A DNA stretch of 64,000 nt from Desulfonatronum lacustre DSM 10312. Lineage in GTDB: Bacteria > Desulfobacterota > Desulfovibrionia > Desulfovibrionales > Desulfonatronaceae. Location of the stretch: contig NZ_KI912608.1 of assembly GCF_000519265.1 (NCBI RefSeq), positions 1,855,582-1,919,581 on the forward strand, written 5' to 3'. The position numbers and the translations under genes were made by a program. A model generated the notes under the pieces. That model saw only the letters and a program-made list of their open reading frames with translations, made no database searches and had not been told where the DNA came from. This document shows, piece after piece, positions 17,899 to 26,031 of the stretch; within the stretch, counting starts at the first letter, position 1, and each line of letters starts with the position of its first letter.

Positions 17899-18060
17899 AA
17901 TACCATTTCCAATTCGAAGCTTCTCTTTCGGTATCGGTATCGGCATCGGGGTCGAATTATTGGGAATAAACAGTATCGATCCCGATACCGATACCGACGC
18001 CGACCCCGATAACTGCATTTCTCAAGCGAAAAACGCATCGCCGAAGTAGAATTGGTATAA
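17899..18060. repeat. Hexanucleotide inverted-repeat element 3
   Basis: The left arm 17926-17955 (TCGGTATCGGTATCGGCATCGG) and the right arm 17975-18010 (CCCGATACCGATACCGACGC) are inverse hexamer blocks around a short AT-rich centre. The outer ends ATACCATTTCCAATTCG and the inverse of ATTGGTATAA are terminal-inverted-repeat-like. Reverse complemented, it shares ATCGATACTGTTT, CGCTTGAGAAA and AAAGAGAAGCTT with element 6 and in part with element 7. It lies between two convergent genes. Confidence 0.86.
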
Positions 18061-18063
18061 GAT

Positions 18064-18510
18064 TCATGCTTCGATGAGTCCAAAAAAATCGCGCCAGGGC
18101 AGGCAGAGCGTCGATCCGATGCGGTATGCCCGGTCCATCTCCCCAACGCAGAAGGTTTTAGCGTGAGGGTGTTCGGCTGCAAACGAGGCCAACCCGCGCA
18201 GCTCGGATGCGCGAATGGTCTGGCTGCTTTTGATTTCCACGGCCCACAGTTCACGTTCCGTCTCCAGCACGATGTCCACTTCCGCTCCATGCGCCGTACG
18301 CCAGTAATGCACCGGCCAGTCCTTTTCCCGATAGGACAACAGCCGCTTCAGTTCCAGGATGACGAACTGCTCGAAAAGCCTTCCGTAAACGGTCGTGCCC
18401 CGTTGCGGCGCTTCTCCCATACGTCCGCACAGCGTATTGATCACGCCGAGGTCAAACAGGTGGTAGATCGGATGCATGGTCCAGGCGCTTGCGGGCGCTT
18501 TTGGGGTAGG
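18064..18510 (-). pseudogene. C-terminal fragment of a DUF4143 ATPase gene
   Basis: About 145 codons matching the C-terminal third of DUF4143 ATPases: HPIYHLFDLGVINTL, GRLFEQFVILELKRLLSY, HYWRTAHGAEVDIVLE and LWAVEIKSS (the nuclease-like core), ending FFGLIEA. The AAA domain is missing. Homology stops at about 18480-18510, where the RND transporter gene ends (18521). The matching N-terminal fragment lies on the same strand at 23.5-23.7 kb, on the other side of the efflux cassette. Confidence 0.75.
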
Positions 18511-18520
18511 GGTGCAGCGG

Positions 18521-21500
18521 TCATCGTCTCGGCGCGAAGCGCTGGACGAGGTCGTCAACAACTTCATAGAATACAGGAATTACCAGCAGGCTCAGGAAGG
18601 TCGAGGTGATGAGGCCACCGATCACGACGATGGCCATCGGCGCGCGGAAGCTCGGGTCGGCGCCGAAGCCCAGGGCAATGGGCAGCATCCCGGCGCCCAT
18701 GGCCAGCGAGGTCATCACGATGGGGCGTGCGCGCTTGCGGCAGGCGTCGAGCAGTGCATCGAGCCTGGGCAACCCGTGGTCGCGTTGTGCCATGATGGCG
18801 TACTCAACCAGCAGGATGGAGTTCTTGGTGGCGATGCCCATCAGCATGACCATCCCGATCATGGCGGGCATGCTGAGGTGGGTACTGGTCAGGAACAGCG
18901 CCAGGATCGTCCCCGGAATGGACAACAGCAACGCCCCGAGGATTGTCGCCGGCTGCGCCCAGGCGTGGAACAGCAGCACCAGCACGATGTAGATGCAGGC
19001 CACGCCCGTGCCCATTGCCAGCAGGAAACTCCGGCCAAGTTCGTTGGACGTTTCCGCCTGGCCGATGTCGTGCTTTACCAGGCCCTGCGGCAGGTGGGAC
19101 AGGCTGTGCAGCGCGTTGGCGCGCCGCTGCACGTCGCCCAGGGCCTGGCCGTCGAGTTCGATTTCGAAGTTCACGTTGCGCAAGCGGTCGAGTCGGTTGA
19201 TTTGCGCCGGGCCGCTGGTGATCTCAATGTCCGCTATGTCGCGCAGCGGCACCGGGCCCCGCGCGCCCGGCACCGTGAGCTGGCGCAGCAGTTCGAGATC
19301 CTGCGTGGCTTCGTCGGGCAGCCGCACGACGATCGGCACCTGGCGCTGGCCGAGGTTCAGCTTGGGCAGGAACTGGTCGTAGTCGCCTTGTGTGGCCACG
19401 CGCACGGTTTCCGCGATGGCGTCGGTGCTCACCCCCAGGTCTGCAGCGCGCGCGGTGTCCGGGCGCACGATCAGCTCGGGCCGCTGCAGGCCCGCGCTGC
19501 TGGTCACTTGGCCGATCCCCGCTAGTCCGCGCAGTTCCTGCCCCACCGTGGCCGCATGCTGCGCGAGCAGCTCGCTGTCCTCGCCGGAGAGCACCAGGAT
19601 GTAGCTTTCGCCCGCAGCCATCTTGATGCGTGCACCGGCCACCGCGTGCAGGCTCGTGCGCAGCTCGCGCTCGATGTCCTGCTGGCTTACGCCCGGGCGT
19701 TCCTTGCGTGGCGTCAGGTTCAGCGTCAGCTGGGCCGTGCGGGACTCGGCGACACCGCTCATGGGGTTGTCTCCTGCACTGCCCCCGCCGATGGCGGTGT
19801 ATATCTGCTTCACATGCGGGTGCGCTGCCGTGATGGCGCGCGCCTCATCGGCGATAGTCCGTGTTTGCGCGTAGGTGCTCCCCGGCGGCAACTCGACGCT
19901 GATCCGGGTCTGGCTCAGGTCGCTCGGCGGCATGAAGTCACCCTTGATGGCGCCCGTGAGCAAGGGTATGCCACTGGCAAGACCAAAGGCCGCCGTGATC
20001 GCCAGCGTGGCGCACTTGTGTGTGAACGCCCAGCGGGCGGCCTTCAGGTACGCTGGCATCCAGAAGGGCTCGGCATGGGGCTGGGTCGGTTTCTTCAGCA
20101 GGTAGGCTGCCATCATCGGCGTGAGCAACCGTGCCACGGCCAGCGAGATAAGCACGGCGATGGAGGCCGTCCAGCCGAACTGCACGAAGAACTTGCCGGC
20201 CAGGCCTTGCATGAAGGCAGTGGGCAGGAAAACGGCGATCAGGGTGAAGGTGGTGGCGATTACCGCCAGTCCGATCTCGTCGGCCGCCTCGCGCGCCGCC
20301 GCAAGGGGTTCCTTGCCCCGCCCCATATGGCGCATGATGTTCTCGATCTCGACGATGGCATCGTCCACCAGGAGGCCGATCACCAACGACAGGGCCAGCA
20401 GGGTGATGATGTTCAGCGTGAATTGCATGAACAGGAAGGTGGGGATGATGGACAGAGGCAAGGCCGCCGCGCAGATAAGGGTGGCGCGCAGGTTGCGCAG
20501 AAAGAGCCCCACCACCAGGACCGCGAGCAAGGAACCTTCGATGAGCAGCGACAGGCTGCCCCGGTAGTTCTCCAAGACCTGGTCAATGGTGTTGACGGCC
20601 TCGGTAAGTTCGAGGTCGGGGCGTTCCTTGCGCAACTCGGCAAGCGCCCGGCGCACGCCATGGGCCACGTCCAGGTCGCTGGCGCCGGTGGCGCGAAAGA
20701 CCTCGAAGCCGACCACCGGCTTGCCGTCGAGGAAGGCCCCGCTGCGGCGCTCGGCCAGTGTGTCGCTCACCGTGGCCACCTGATCCAGGCGCACGCTGCG
20801 GCCGTTAGGCAGGGGGATCTCCATCGCCGCCAGCGCTTCGGCCGAGGGCACCGTGCCGACGGTACGCACCGTCTGTTCGCCGCTGCCCAGTCGGGCACGG
20901 CCGCCCGGGGCCTCGCGCTGCACCTGGGCGAGCCGACGCGAGATATCGGCGGCATTCAGGCGCAATGCCAGCAGCCGGTCCGGGTCCAGTTCCACGCGCA
21001 CTTCCCGGCTCGCGCCGCCCACACGGATGATCGCGCCGACGCCGGGCACGGCGAGCAGACGCCGGGTGATCTGGTCTTCCACGAACCACGACAAGGCTTC
21101 CTCGTCCATGCGCGATGATGCCACTGTGTAGGTCAGGATCGCCTCGTTCTTGAACTCGATCCTGCTGATGACGGGATCGCGCAAGGCGGCGGGCAGATCG
21201 GCCCGCACCCGGGCCACGGCGGCACGGGTGTCGTCCAGGGCTTCCTGGGGCGGCTTCTCCAGGCGGAACTCGGCCGATATAGTGGCCACACCGTCCTGCA
21301 CCACGGTGTGCAGGTGCCGCAGCCCCTTCATGGTGGCCATTGCGTTTTCCAGCTTGCGCGCCACCTCGGTTTCCATCTGGGCCGGGGCCGTGCCGGGTAA
21401 ACTGGCCACAACGGTCACCATGGGCAGATCCACGTCCGGGAAGTGCTGGATCTTGGCGCCATGGAATGCGAAGAGGCCTGCCACCGTGAGCATGGCGAAC

Positions 21501-21550
21501 AGCAGGATGGCTGGGACCGGGTGGTGGATCGACCAGGCGGAGACGTTCAT
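18521..21550 (-). CDS. RND (HAE1-type) efflux pump inner-membrane subunit
   Basis: 1009 residues, full-length for AcrB-like pumps. It has a first membrane segment at 12-30, a large periplasmic loop, ALSLVIGLLVDDAIVEIENIMRH near residue 395 with the paired aspartates of the proton relay, and the second half with GMVMLMGIATKNSILLVEYA and ARPIVMTSLAMGAGMLPIAL. It exports hydrophobic drugs together with the membrane-fusion protein. It overlaps the fusion-protein gene (21547-21550). Codon use is heavy in GCGC-rich codons, unlike the neighbours, suggesting transfer from a beta- or gammaproteobacterial-type donor. Confidence 0.92.
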   Translation of the reverse strand: MNVSAWSIHHPVPAILLFAMLTVAGLFAFHGAKIQHFPDVDLPMVTVVASLPGTAPAQMETEVARKLENAMATMKGLRHLHTVVQDGVATISAEFRLEKPPQEALDDTRAAVARVRADLPAALRDPVISRIEFKNEAILTYTVASSRMDEEALSWFVEDQITRRLLAVPGVGAIIRVGGASREVRVELDPDRLLALRLNAADISRRLAQVQREAPGGRARLGSGEQTVRTVGTVPSAEALAAMEIPLPNGRSVRLDQVATVSDTLAERRSGAFLDGKPVVGFEVFRATGASDLDVAHGVRRALAELRKERPDLELTEAVNTIDQVLENYRGSLSLLIEGSLLAVLVVGLFLRNLRATLICAAALPLSIIPTFLFMQFTLNIITLLALSLVIGLLVDDAIVEIENIMRHMGRGKEPLAAAREAADEIGLAVIATTFTLIAVFLPTAFMQGLAGKFFVQFGWTASIAVLISLAVARLLTPMMAAYLLKKPTQPHAEPFWMPAYLKAARWAFTHKCATLAITAAFGLASGIPLLTGAIKGDFMPPSDLSQTRISVELPPGSTYAQTRTIADEARAITAAHPHVKQIYTAIGGGSAGDNPMSGVAESRTAQLTLNLTPRKERPGVSQQDIERELRTSLHAVAGARIKMAAGESYILVLSGEDSELLAQHAATVGQELRGLAGIGQVTSSAGLQRPELIVRPDTARAADLGVSTDAIAETVRVATQGDYDQFLPKLNLGQRQVPIVVRLPDEATQDLELLRQLTVPGARGPVPLRDIADIEITSGPAQINRLDRLRNVNFEIELDGQALGDVQRRANALHSLSHLPQGLVKHDIGQAETSNELGRSFLLAMGTGVACIYIVLVLLFHAWAQPATILGALLLSIPGTILALFLTSTHLSMPAMIGMVMLMGIATKNSILLVEYAIMAQRDHGLPRLDALLDACRKRARPIVMTSLAMGAGMLPIALGFGADPSFRAPMAIVVIGGLITSTFLSLLVIPVFYEVVDDLVQRFAPRR

Positions 21551-22674
21551 GGCCGTTCCTTCAGCGAGGGATATGCATTCGGGCCTGCGGTCGCGAGGCG
21601 CACCGTCACGCCATCCGACAGGAAGCCCACACCGGACTCGACGACCGGCGTACCGGCGTCGAGCCCCTCGCGGATCTCCACCCGGTCACCACGCCGGACG
21701 CCCACCGTCACCTTCTGCTGCCGCACCTGGCTACCTTCGATGCGGAAGACATAGCTGAATCCGTCACGCAGCAAAACGGCGGTTTCCGGCAGCGTCAGCA
21801 CCGTATGCTCTGCCAGCAGAAATTCGCCGCGCGCGAACAGCCCTGCGCGCGCCTGCGCGGAAGGCTCAAGGTCCACGTACACGATGCCGGTGCGCGTGTG
21901 CGGATCAACCTGCGGCGAAACCCTGCGCACGCGGCCTTCAACGATCTGCGCGCCACCGAGCGCCATGCGAACGGGCTGACCAAGCGCCACCTGTGCGAGT
22001 TCCGGCCCGGGTAGCTCGGCACGCCACTCCAACCGGCCCTGGCGCTGCAAGCGCATGAGTTCAGCCCCGGCCTGCACGAGCGCGCCTTCGACGGCAGGTC
22101 TGACGCTGATCACCCCCTCGTCCGGTGCGCGCACCTCAGTATACGTCAGACGCAGCGAGTCCGCCTGCACGCGTGCGCGGGCCGCGGCCAAGCGAGCGTG
22201 TGCCGCGTCGGCAGCGGACAAGGCCTGGTCGAGGGCCTGCTCAGACAAGACCTTGGTGCGCTGCAACGCCTGGGCACGATCGGCGGCACGCTGCGCCTCT
22301 GCGGCATTGACCTCGGCCTCCTGAAGCGCCGCACGGCTGGCGTTCAAATCAGCTTCAAGCGTGCCGGGGCTGAGTTGCGCCAGAAGCTGTCCCTTCTCCA
22401 CCCGATCGCCGAGGTCGACCAGCAGGTGTGACAGGCGTTGCCCGCCGATTTCCGCGCCGATGACGACCTCCTGCCAGGCGGCAACGCTGCCGACGGCGTG
22501 CAGGGTTTGCGGCCACCGCTGCGCCGTGGCAAAGGTGTGCTTGACTGTCAGCGCCGGTGCGACTGCGGTGGGCGAGGAGGAAGAAGGGACGGCGCTGCGC
22601 ATGGCGACAAACAGCGCGGCACAGGCGGCGGAAAGGACAACGATGAAGAAGACAGGGACGAGGTGACGTTTCAT
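21547..22674 (-). CDS. RND efflux membrane-fusion (periplasmic adaptor) protein
   Basis: 375 residues with an N-terminal membrane/signal segment (VFFIVVLSAACAALFVAM), an alpha-helical hairpin rich in Ala and Arg (LNASRAALQEAEVNAAEAQRAADRA, SAADAAHARLAAARARV), then lipoyl and barrel segments (VRAPDEGVISVRPAVEGALVQAGAEL, GVRRGDRVEIREGLDAGTPVVESGVGFLSDG). It joins the RND pump to an outer-membrane channel. The ATG at 22674 overlaps the stop of an upstream outer-membrane-factor remnant (ATGA). The long upstream frame to 22863 is that remnant read in another frame. Confidence 0.9.
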   Translation of the reverse strand: MKRHLVPVFFIVVLSAACAALFVAMRSAVPSSSSPTAVAPALTVKHTFATAQRWPQTLHAVGSVAAWQEVVIGAEIGGQRLSHLLVDLGDRVEKGQLLAQLSPGTLEADLNASRAALQEAEVNAAEAQRAADRAQALQRTKVLSEQALDQALSAADAAHARLAAARARVQADSLRLTYTEVRAPDEGVISVRPAVEGALVQAGAELMRLQRQGRLEWRAELPGPELAQVALGQPVRMALGGAQIVEGRVRRVSPQVDPHTRTGIVYVDLEPSAQARAGLFARGEFLLAEHTVLTLPETAVLLRDGFSYVFRIEGSQVRQQKVTVGVRRGDRVEIREGLDAGTPVVESGVGFLSDGVTVRLATAGPNAYPSLKERP

Positions 22675-22825
22675 AGCTGGAATGCCCATTGCTCGGTGGG
22701 ACTCGGCGTGGCGCTCCAGCCATCGCCGAGACTTCGGTACAGGCGGATCCAGGCCCGTGCGGGGTTTACCCGCGCGGTTAACAGGTCGTCGTGCGTGGCA
22801 GGCACGCACTCGCGGCTCTCGGCTT
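22671..22825 (-). pseudogene. 3' remnant of a TolC/NodT-type outer-membrane efflux gene
   Basis: The frame ending at 22671 finishes DDLLTARVNPARAWIRLYRSLGDGW plus a short tail. ARAxIxLYRxLGGGW is the usual end of NodT-family outer-membrane factors. The stop overlaps the next ATG as in intact OMF-MFP-RND operons, but the frame upstream is only non-homologous sequence running into the marR promoter. Roughly 90% of the gene is gone, so the pump must borrow another outer-membrane channel. Confidence 0.65.
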
Positions 22826-22863
22826 TGGCTATCATGGGGCTCTTCTTTTGTGGTCGGGACCAA

Positions 22864-22907
22864 ATAATTCGCATTGCGAACCTATTATTGACTCGCATTA
22901 CGAACCA
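22864..22907. promoter_or_regulatory. Putative paired MarR operators in the divergent promoter
   Basis: TTCGCATTGCGAAC (starting 22868) and CTCGCATTACGAAC (starting 22892) are two copies of the same near-palindrome, 24 bases apart start to start, just before the marR start and facing the efflux genes. TCGC-N3-GCGA symmetry fits a MarR dimer site, and the spacing of just over two helical turns fits cooperative binding. Confidence 0.65.
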
Positions 22908-22924
22908 TGTCAAGAAGAATTGCG

Positions 22925-23374
22925 ATGAAAAAGGAAATATCCCTGAAGCAAGCCCCCCCATCCAGCGAGGAACTGGCCGACGCACTTATGACGAGCGCCT
23001 TTGTCACGATGGCCGTCGTCAACAAGATTGGCGCCGAAAACGACTTGTCCCTCTCGCTGATTCGTGTCCTAGGAATTCTGTGGGATCGGCGCCCACGCAT
23101 GGCCGAACTCGCAGACTACCTCGGTCTGGAGAAGCAGACGATGTCGGGACTGATCGCCCGAGCGGAAAAGCGGGGGCTGGTGGCGCGTGCACCGAATGAA
23201 GAGGATGGAAGAGCGACAGATGTTTTTCTGACGAGCGATGGGGTCGAGCTCGTAAAGCGGGTGCGTGCCCAGGGTCAACAGGCGCTGGCGCCGATCATCG
23301 AAGGGCTCGGCGCGTCGGATCAGCAGCTTCTTCAGGAATTGCTTCTGCGCATGCTTGAAAGTCGGGCGAGCTGA
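22925..23374 (+). CDS. MarR-family transcriptional regulator
   Basis: 149 residues with the winged-helix core MAELADYLGLEKQTMSGLIARAEKRGLVARAPNEEDGRATDVFLTSDG (helix-turn-helix plus the DxR wing), and long dimerisation helices at both ends. It is divergent from the RND operon with two shared operator-like sites between them, so it is most likely its ligand-released repressor. ATG 22925 is used; an upstream in-frame ATG at 22907 overlaps the second operator. It lies inside the foreign cassette. Confidence 0.88.
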   Translation: MKKEISLKQAPPSSEELADALMTSAFVTMAVVNKIGAENDLSLSLIRVLGILWDRRPRMAELADYLGLEKQTMSGLIARAEKRGLVARAPNEEDGRATDVFLTSDGVELVKRVRAQGQQALAPIIEGLGASDQQLLQELLLRMLESRAS

Positions 23375-23479
23375 AGACCAGGCAATCCTTATGAGTTAGG
23401 ATCGGTCGACTCTGACGAGTCCGTCTGCTTCTGCAAAAAGCCTTCACTCTTCTTTCAGGGTTCATGCTATGTGCAGCTT

Positions 23480-23688
23480 GCCCCCACCAGCCAGAATTCG
23501 AGTTCCCGGCGGAACAGAGAGGGGTCGCGGCTGTACTTGAGGAAGATGTCGGTGGAGAGCAGATTGACGTCGAATCGCGGTCGATCTCCAGGCACGGTGG
23601 CCATGTAGGTCGTCTTGCCCGTTTGCCGGGGGCCAAAAAGAAAACAGCTCTGCTCCCCCATGGGCAGCATCAGTTCACGCTGGTACAC
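23480..23688 (-). pseudogene. N-terminal fragment of a DUF4143 ATPase gene
   Basis: From a GTG start at 23688 (ribosome site GGGAGG) the frame reads MYQRELMLPMGEQSCFLFGPRQTGKTTYM, then VNLLSTDIFLKYSRDPSLFRRELE, then nine unrelated residues and a stop. This is the first 65 or so residues of a DUF4143 AAA ATPase, including Walker A, and nothing more. With the C-terminal fragment at 18064-18510 on the same strand, it suggests one gene broken by the 5-kb efflux cassette with loss of the middle 160-190 codons. Confidence 0.75.
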
Positions 23689-23739
23689 AAAGACCTCCCA
23701 GGTTAATTTTACACGGCAAAATTAACCTGGGAGGTCTTT
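23689..23739. repeat. Perfect 22-bp inverted repeat with 7-base loop
   Basis: The arms 23689-23710 (AAAGACCTCCCAGG followed by TTAATTTT) and 23718-23739 are exact inverses around ACACGGC. The left arm includes the ribosome site of the broken DUF4143 gene. There is no T-tract, so it is not a standard terminator. It could be an operator, a cruciform, or the scar of an inverted duplication. Confidence 0.9.
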
Positions 23740-23850
23740 TCATGGCAAGCCGCTTCTGACTGCCGTCTGAAGTGAAGAACACGGCCGTAAGGACAATTTC
23801 GTACCTGCTCCGTTCCTGTTATCCGCATCGAAGCCGGTTGTTCGCCTTTG

Positions 23851-24156
23851 CTAAATCTCTTCAGTCCTGAGTCGCGACCTCCAGGAATCCGGATGCTTAT
23901 GCAGATTTTGGACCGCGACGACAAGAATAGCGTCGCCCCGGATCTGATAGAGCAACGCGTACGGGAAACGATTTAAACAACAGCGGCGGGTTCGCTTCGA
24001 CAACGGCGTCCATGCGGCTGGATACTGCAGGATGCGCTTCAGAGCCCGTTTGACTTCCGCTACGAACTCCAACCCCAAGCCTTCGCTTTGACGATTATAG
24101 TATGCAATCGTCTCGGCGAATTCGTCATCGGCGCTTTGGAGAAAGTCCACCTTCAC
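23851..24156 (-). CDS. ParE/RelE-superfamily toxin
   Basis: 101 residues: VDFLQSADDEFAETIAYYNRQ, GLEFVAEVKRALKRILQYP and FPYALLYQIRGDAILVVAVQNLHKHPDSW follow the ParE pattern. It is the second gene of a toxin-antitoxin pair, overlapping the antitoxin stop by four bases. ParE toxins usually poison gyrase, but RelE-like mRNA cleavage is also possible in this fold. Confidence 0.88.
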   Translation of the reverse strand: MKVDFLQSADDEFAETIAYYNRQSEGLGLEFVAEVKRALKRILQYPAAWTPLSKRTRRCCLNRFPYALLYQIRGDAILVVAVQNLHKHPDSWRSRLRTEEI

Positions 24157-24386
24157 GAGGAGTACTTTTTCTCGACACGGTCGAACACCAGGGATGCCGG
24201 AATCGCGGCTATGTCGCCCCGTTCATAGGCGTCAATCCGATCCTCCGCCTCTCGCGCCCACGCCGCATCGATGTCGGCTCGGGCCGGGAAGTCAAAGCTC
24301 GCGAGAATCCCCTCGACGAGTTCGGCTCTCTCAATGGGGGGCAGCCCCACGGCCTTCTCAAGAACTAGCTGCGCATGTGTCGTCAT
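24153..24386 (-). CDS. Addiction-module antitoxin (unstable antitoxin family)
   Basis: 77 residues. LVLEKAVGLPPIERAELVEGILASFD and the acidic WAREAEDRIDAYERGDIAAIPA are hallmarks of the 'addiction module component' antitoxin family that pairs with ParE-type toxins. It has an AAGAGGTG ribosome site and is first in the two-gene operon, as expected. Confidence 0.88.
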   Translation of the reverse strand: MTTHAQLVLEKAVGLPPIERAELVEGILASFDFPARADIDAAWAREAEDRIDAYERGDIAAIPASLVFDRVEKKYSS

Positions 24387-24453
24387 GGTTCACCTCTTGC
24401 GGAGTACTTTACCCTGAATCCCTTAAACCACATTTTAAGTGGAAGCAACCGGG

Positions 24454-25689
24454 ATGGTTCGGAACCTGTTGGACGCGTCCCCAGGGACGTTTTCGGGTGT
24501 CATATCGGACACGCTCTGGGCCGCGGCGTTGGTGGGGCTGGGCGGCCTGGTGGTCTTCTTCAACGCCTGCGCCATGCTCTCCTGCCTGCTCATCACGGGC
24601 CTCGAATTCAGGCGCGTCTTCGGCCCGCTCACACCGGCCCGGATTCCCCCGCCCGTGCCTCCCCGCCGCTATGCCGCCATCGTGGCCGTGTTCACCTTCG
24701 TCGCCCTGTTCATCTATCTGCCGGCGGTCACCTCCCTGGAAAGCCTGCTCCGGAGTAATCCGGAACTGACCCACGAAATGGCCCAGGCCAGAGAGAGCGC
24801 CGAAGCCTGGGTCGTGCCCAGGCTGGAACAGATCGACGAACAGTACTTCCGCCCCGGAACCATCGACCGGCTCCACCAGGCCCAACTCCAGGCCCTGCGC
24901 ACGGTGGAAGCCTCCATGGACCGCCTGGAAGAGCAGGTCGATCTGGCCTTCGACGCCCTGGAAACCAACGTGGACGGATACCTGGACTGGTACTACAGCC
25001 TGCCCGGAGAATACGCCCGGATCATGCACCTGCTGGTCGGCCAGATCGAGGAGTACATGCTCCGCAAGCTCGAGGAAAATCTGCTGGCCGGCGAACCGTT
25101 CAAAAACGTGGAATTGGCGCTGAGCAAGGCCATGGCGGAACACGAGACGGCGTTGCAAGTGTACCACGAAGCAGCCCGACGGATCATGGACGAAAACCGG
25201 GTCGCCCCTCCGAAGGATGCCGACAAGGTCAGCGTGGAGCGCCGAATCTCCCTGAACGAGGTCTTGAATCCGTCCATGCATGTCGACGTGATCGGCTTCC
25301 ACACCCGTATCGGCGGCGGAGCCGCCGCCGGTGTCGTGACCGGGGTGGTGGTCAAGAAGGTCGCGGGAAAGGTGGCCGGGAAGAACGTCTTCAAGCTGGC
25401 CGCCAAGGCCTTGGCCAAGGCCGTTGGAAGCAAGGCAGCAGGTTCCGCTGGCGGAGCCGCGACAGGGGCCGCGGCCGGTGCGGCCATCGGTTCCGTCATT
25501 CCTGGCCTGGGCACCGCCGTGGGCATGATGATCGGCGGCGTGGTCGGCGGTCTGGTCGCTGGCATAACCGTGGACAAGATGCTGCTCATGCTCGAAGAAG
25601 CCGTCAGCCGCGAAGACTTCAAACAGGAAATCCTCGCGGCTGTTCAGGAGGCGAGGGTGGAATTCAAGGTTGGATTGCGTGGGGGATGA
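24454..25689 (+). CDS. Membrane protein with glycine-zipper hairpin, unknown function
   Basis: About 411 residues. Two membrane segments lie near the N-terminus (LWAAALVGLGGLVVFFNACAML and YAAIVAVFTFVALFIYL), then a long helical, acidic middle (about 110-270), and a C-terminal glycine-rich hairpin (GAAAGAAIGSVIPGLGTAVG followed by MMIGGVVGGLVAG) that looks like a double glycine zipper able to insert in membranes. I do not recognise the family. The same IGSxxPGxGT zipper occurs in the HerA-like ATPase further downstream, linking the two genes. ATG 24454 is preferred to the GTG at 24439. Confidence 0.6.
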   Translation: MVRNLLDASPGTFSGVISDTLWAAALVGLGGLVVFFNACAMLSCLLITGLEFRRVFGPLTPARIPPPVPPRRYAAIVAVFTFVALFIYLPAVTSLESLLRSNPELTHEMAQARESAEAWVVPRLEQIDEQYFRPGTIDRLHQAQLQALRTVEASMDRLEEQVDLAFDALETNVDGYLDWYYSLPGEYARIMHLLVGQIEEYMLRKLEENLLAGEPFKNVELALSKAMAEHETALQVYHEAARRIMDENRVAPPKDADKVSVERRISLNEVLNPSMHVDVIGFHTRIGGGAAAGVVTGVVVKKVAGKVAGKNVFKLAAKALAKAVGSKAAGSAGGAATGAAAGAAIGSVIPGLGTAVGMMIGGVVGGLVAGITVDKMLLMLEEAVSREDFKQEILAAVQEARVEFKVGLRGG

Positions 25690-26031
25690 TGATGGGGAGT
25701 GGTGGGCCGGGAGCTTTGTTGATCCAGTTTTCGGCATGTTGGTACGTTGCCTTTCTAGACAGACGTTATCATCGTTTTAGAGGTGAAAAAGGGATATTTG
25801 GATTTGGACACTGAGCGATGATCATCTGAAAACAAAAGGAGGTATAAAAGCCGGTGCTATGGCTTGGCAGAAAGTCGGACAAGCCCACTCGGATTCAGCG
25901 TACTTCTTGACCTGATCAAATCCTCTCGGCTAATTCATCCTGGTTGAAGTTAGCCTGTAGCTGCTGGGGGGAGTCATAGGGGCATCTCCTGTGAGTGGTG
26001 AAATAATTCTTGTTGTGAAGAGGCGTTGAAA
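25690..26031. other. Intergenic region upstream of the HSP70-like gene
   Basis: About 340 bases, more AT-rich than the genes before it. There is a strong Shine-Dalgarno-like AAAAGGAGGTATAAAA at about 25836 followed by start codons, but the frames behind it are only about 18 codons long. The promoter of the HSP70/HerA/toxin genes should lie here. Confidence 0.45.

Noticed and set aside
19556-21118. 520-codon plus-strand frame opposite the RND pump
   Set aside because: Composition is Arg/Gly/His-rich with no domain; the minus-strand pump is full-length and certain.
25836-25915. Strong Shine-Dalgarno-like AAAAGGAGGTATAAAA followed by GTG and ATG
   Set aside because: The possible peptides have only about 18 residues and no features; kept as intergenic.
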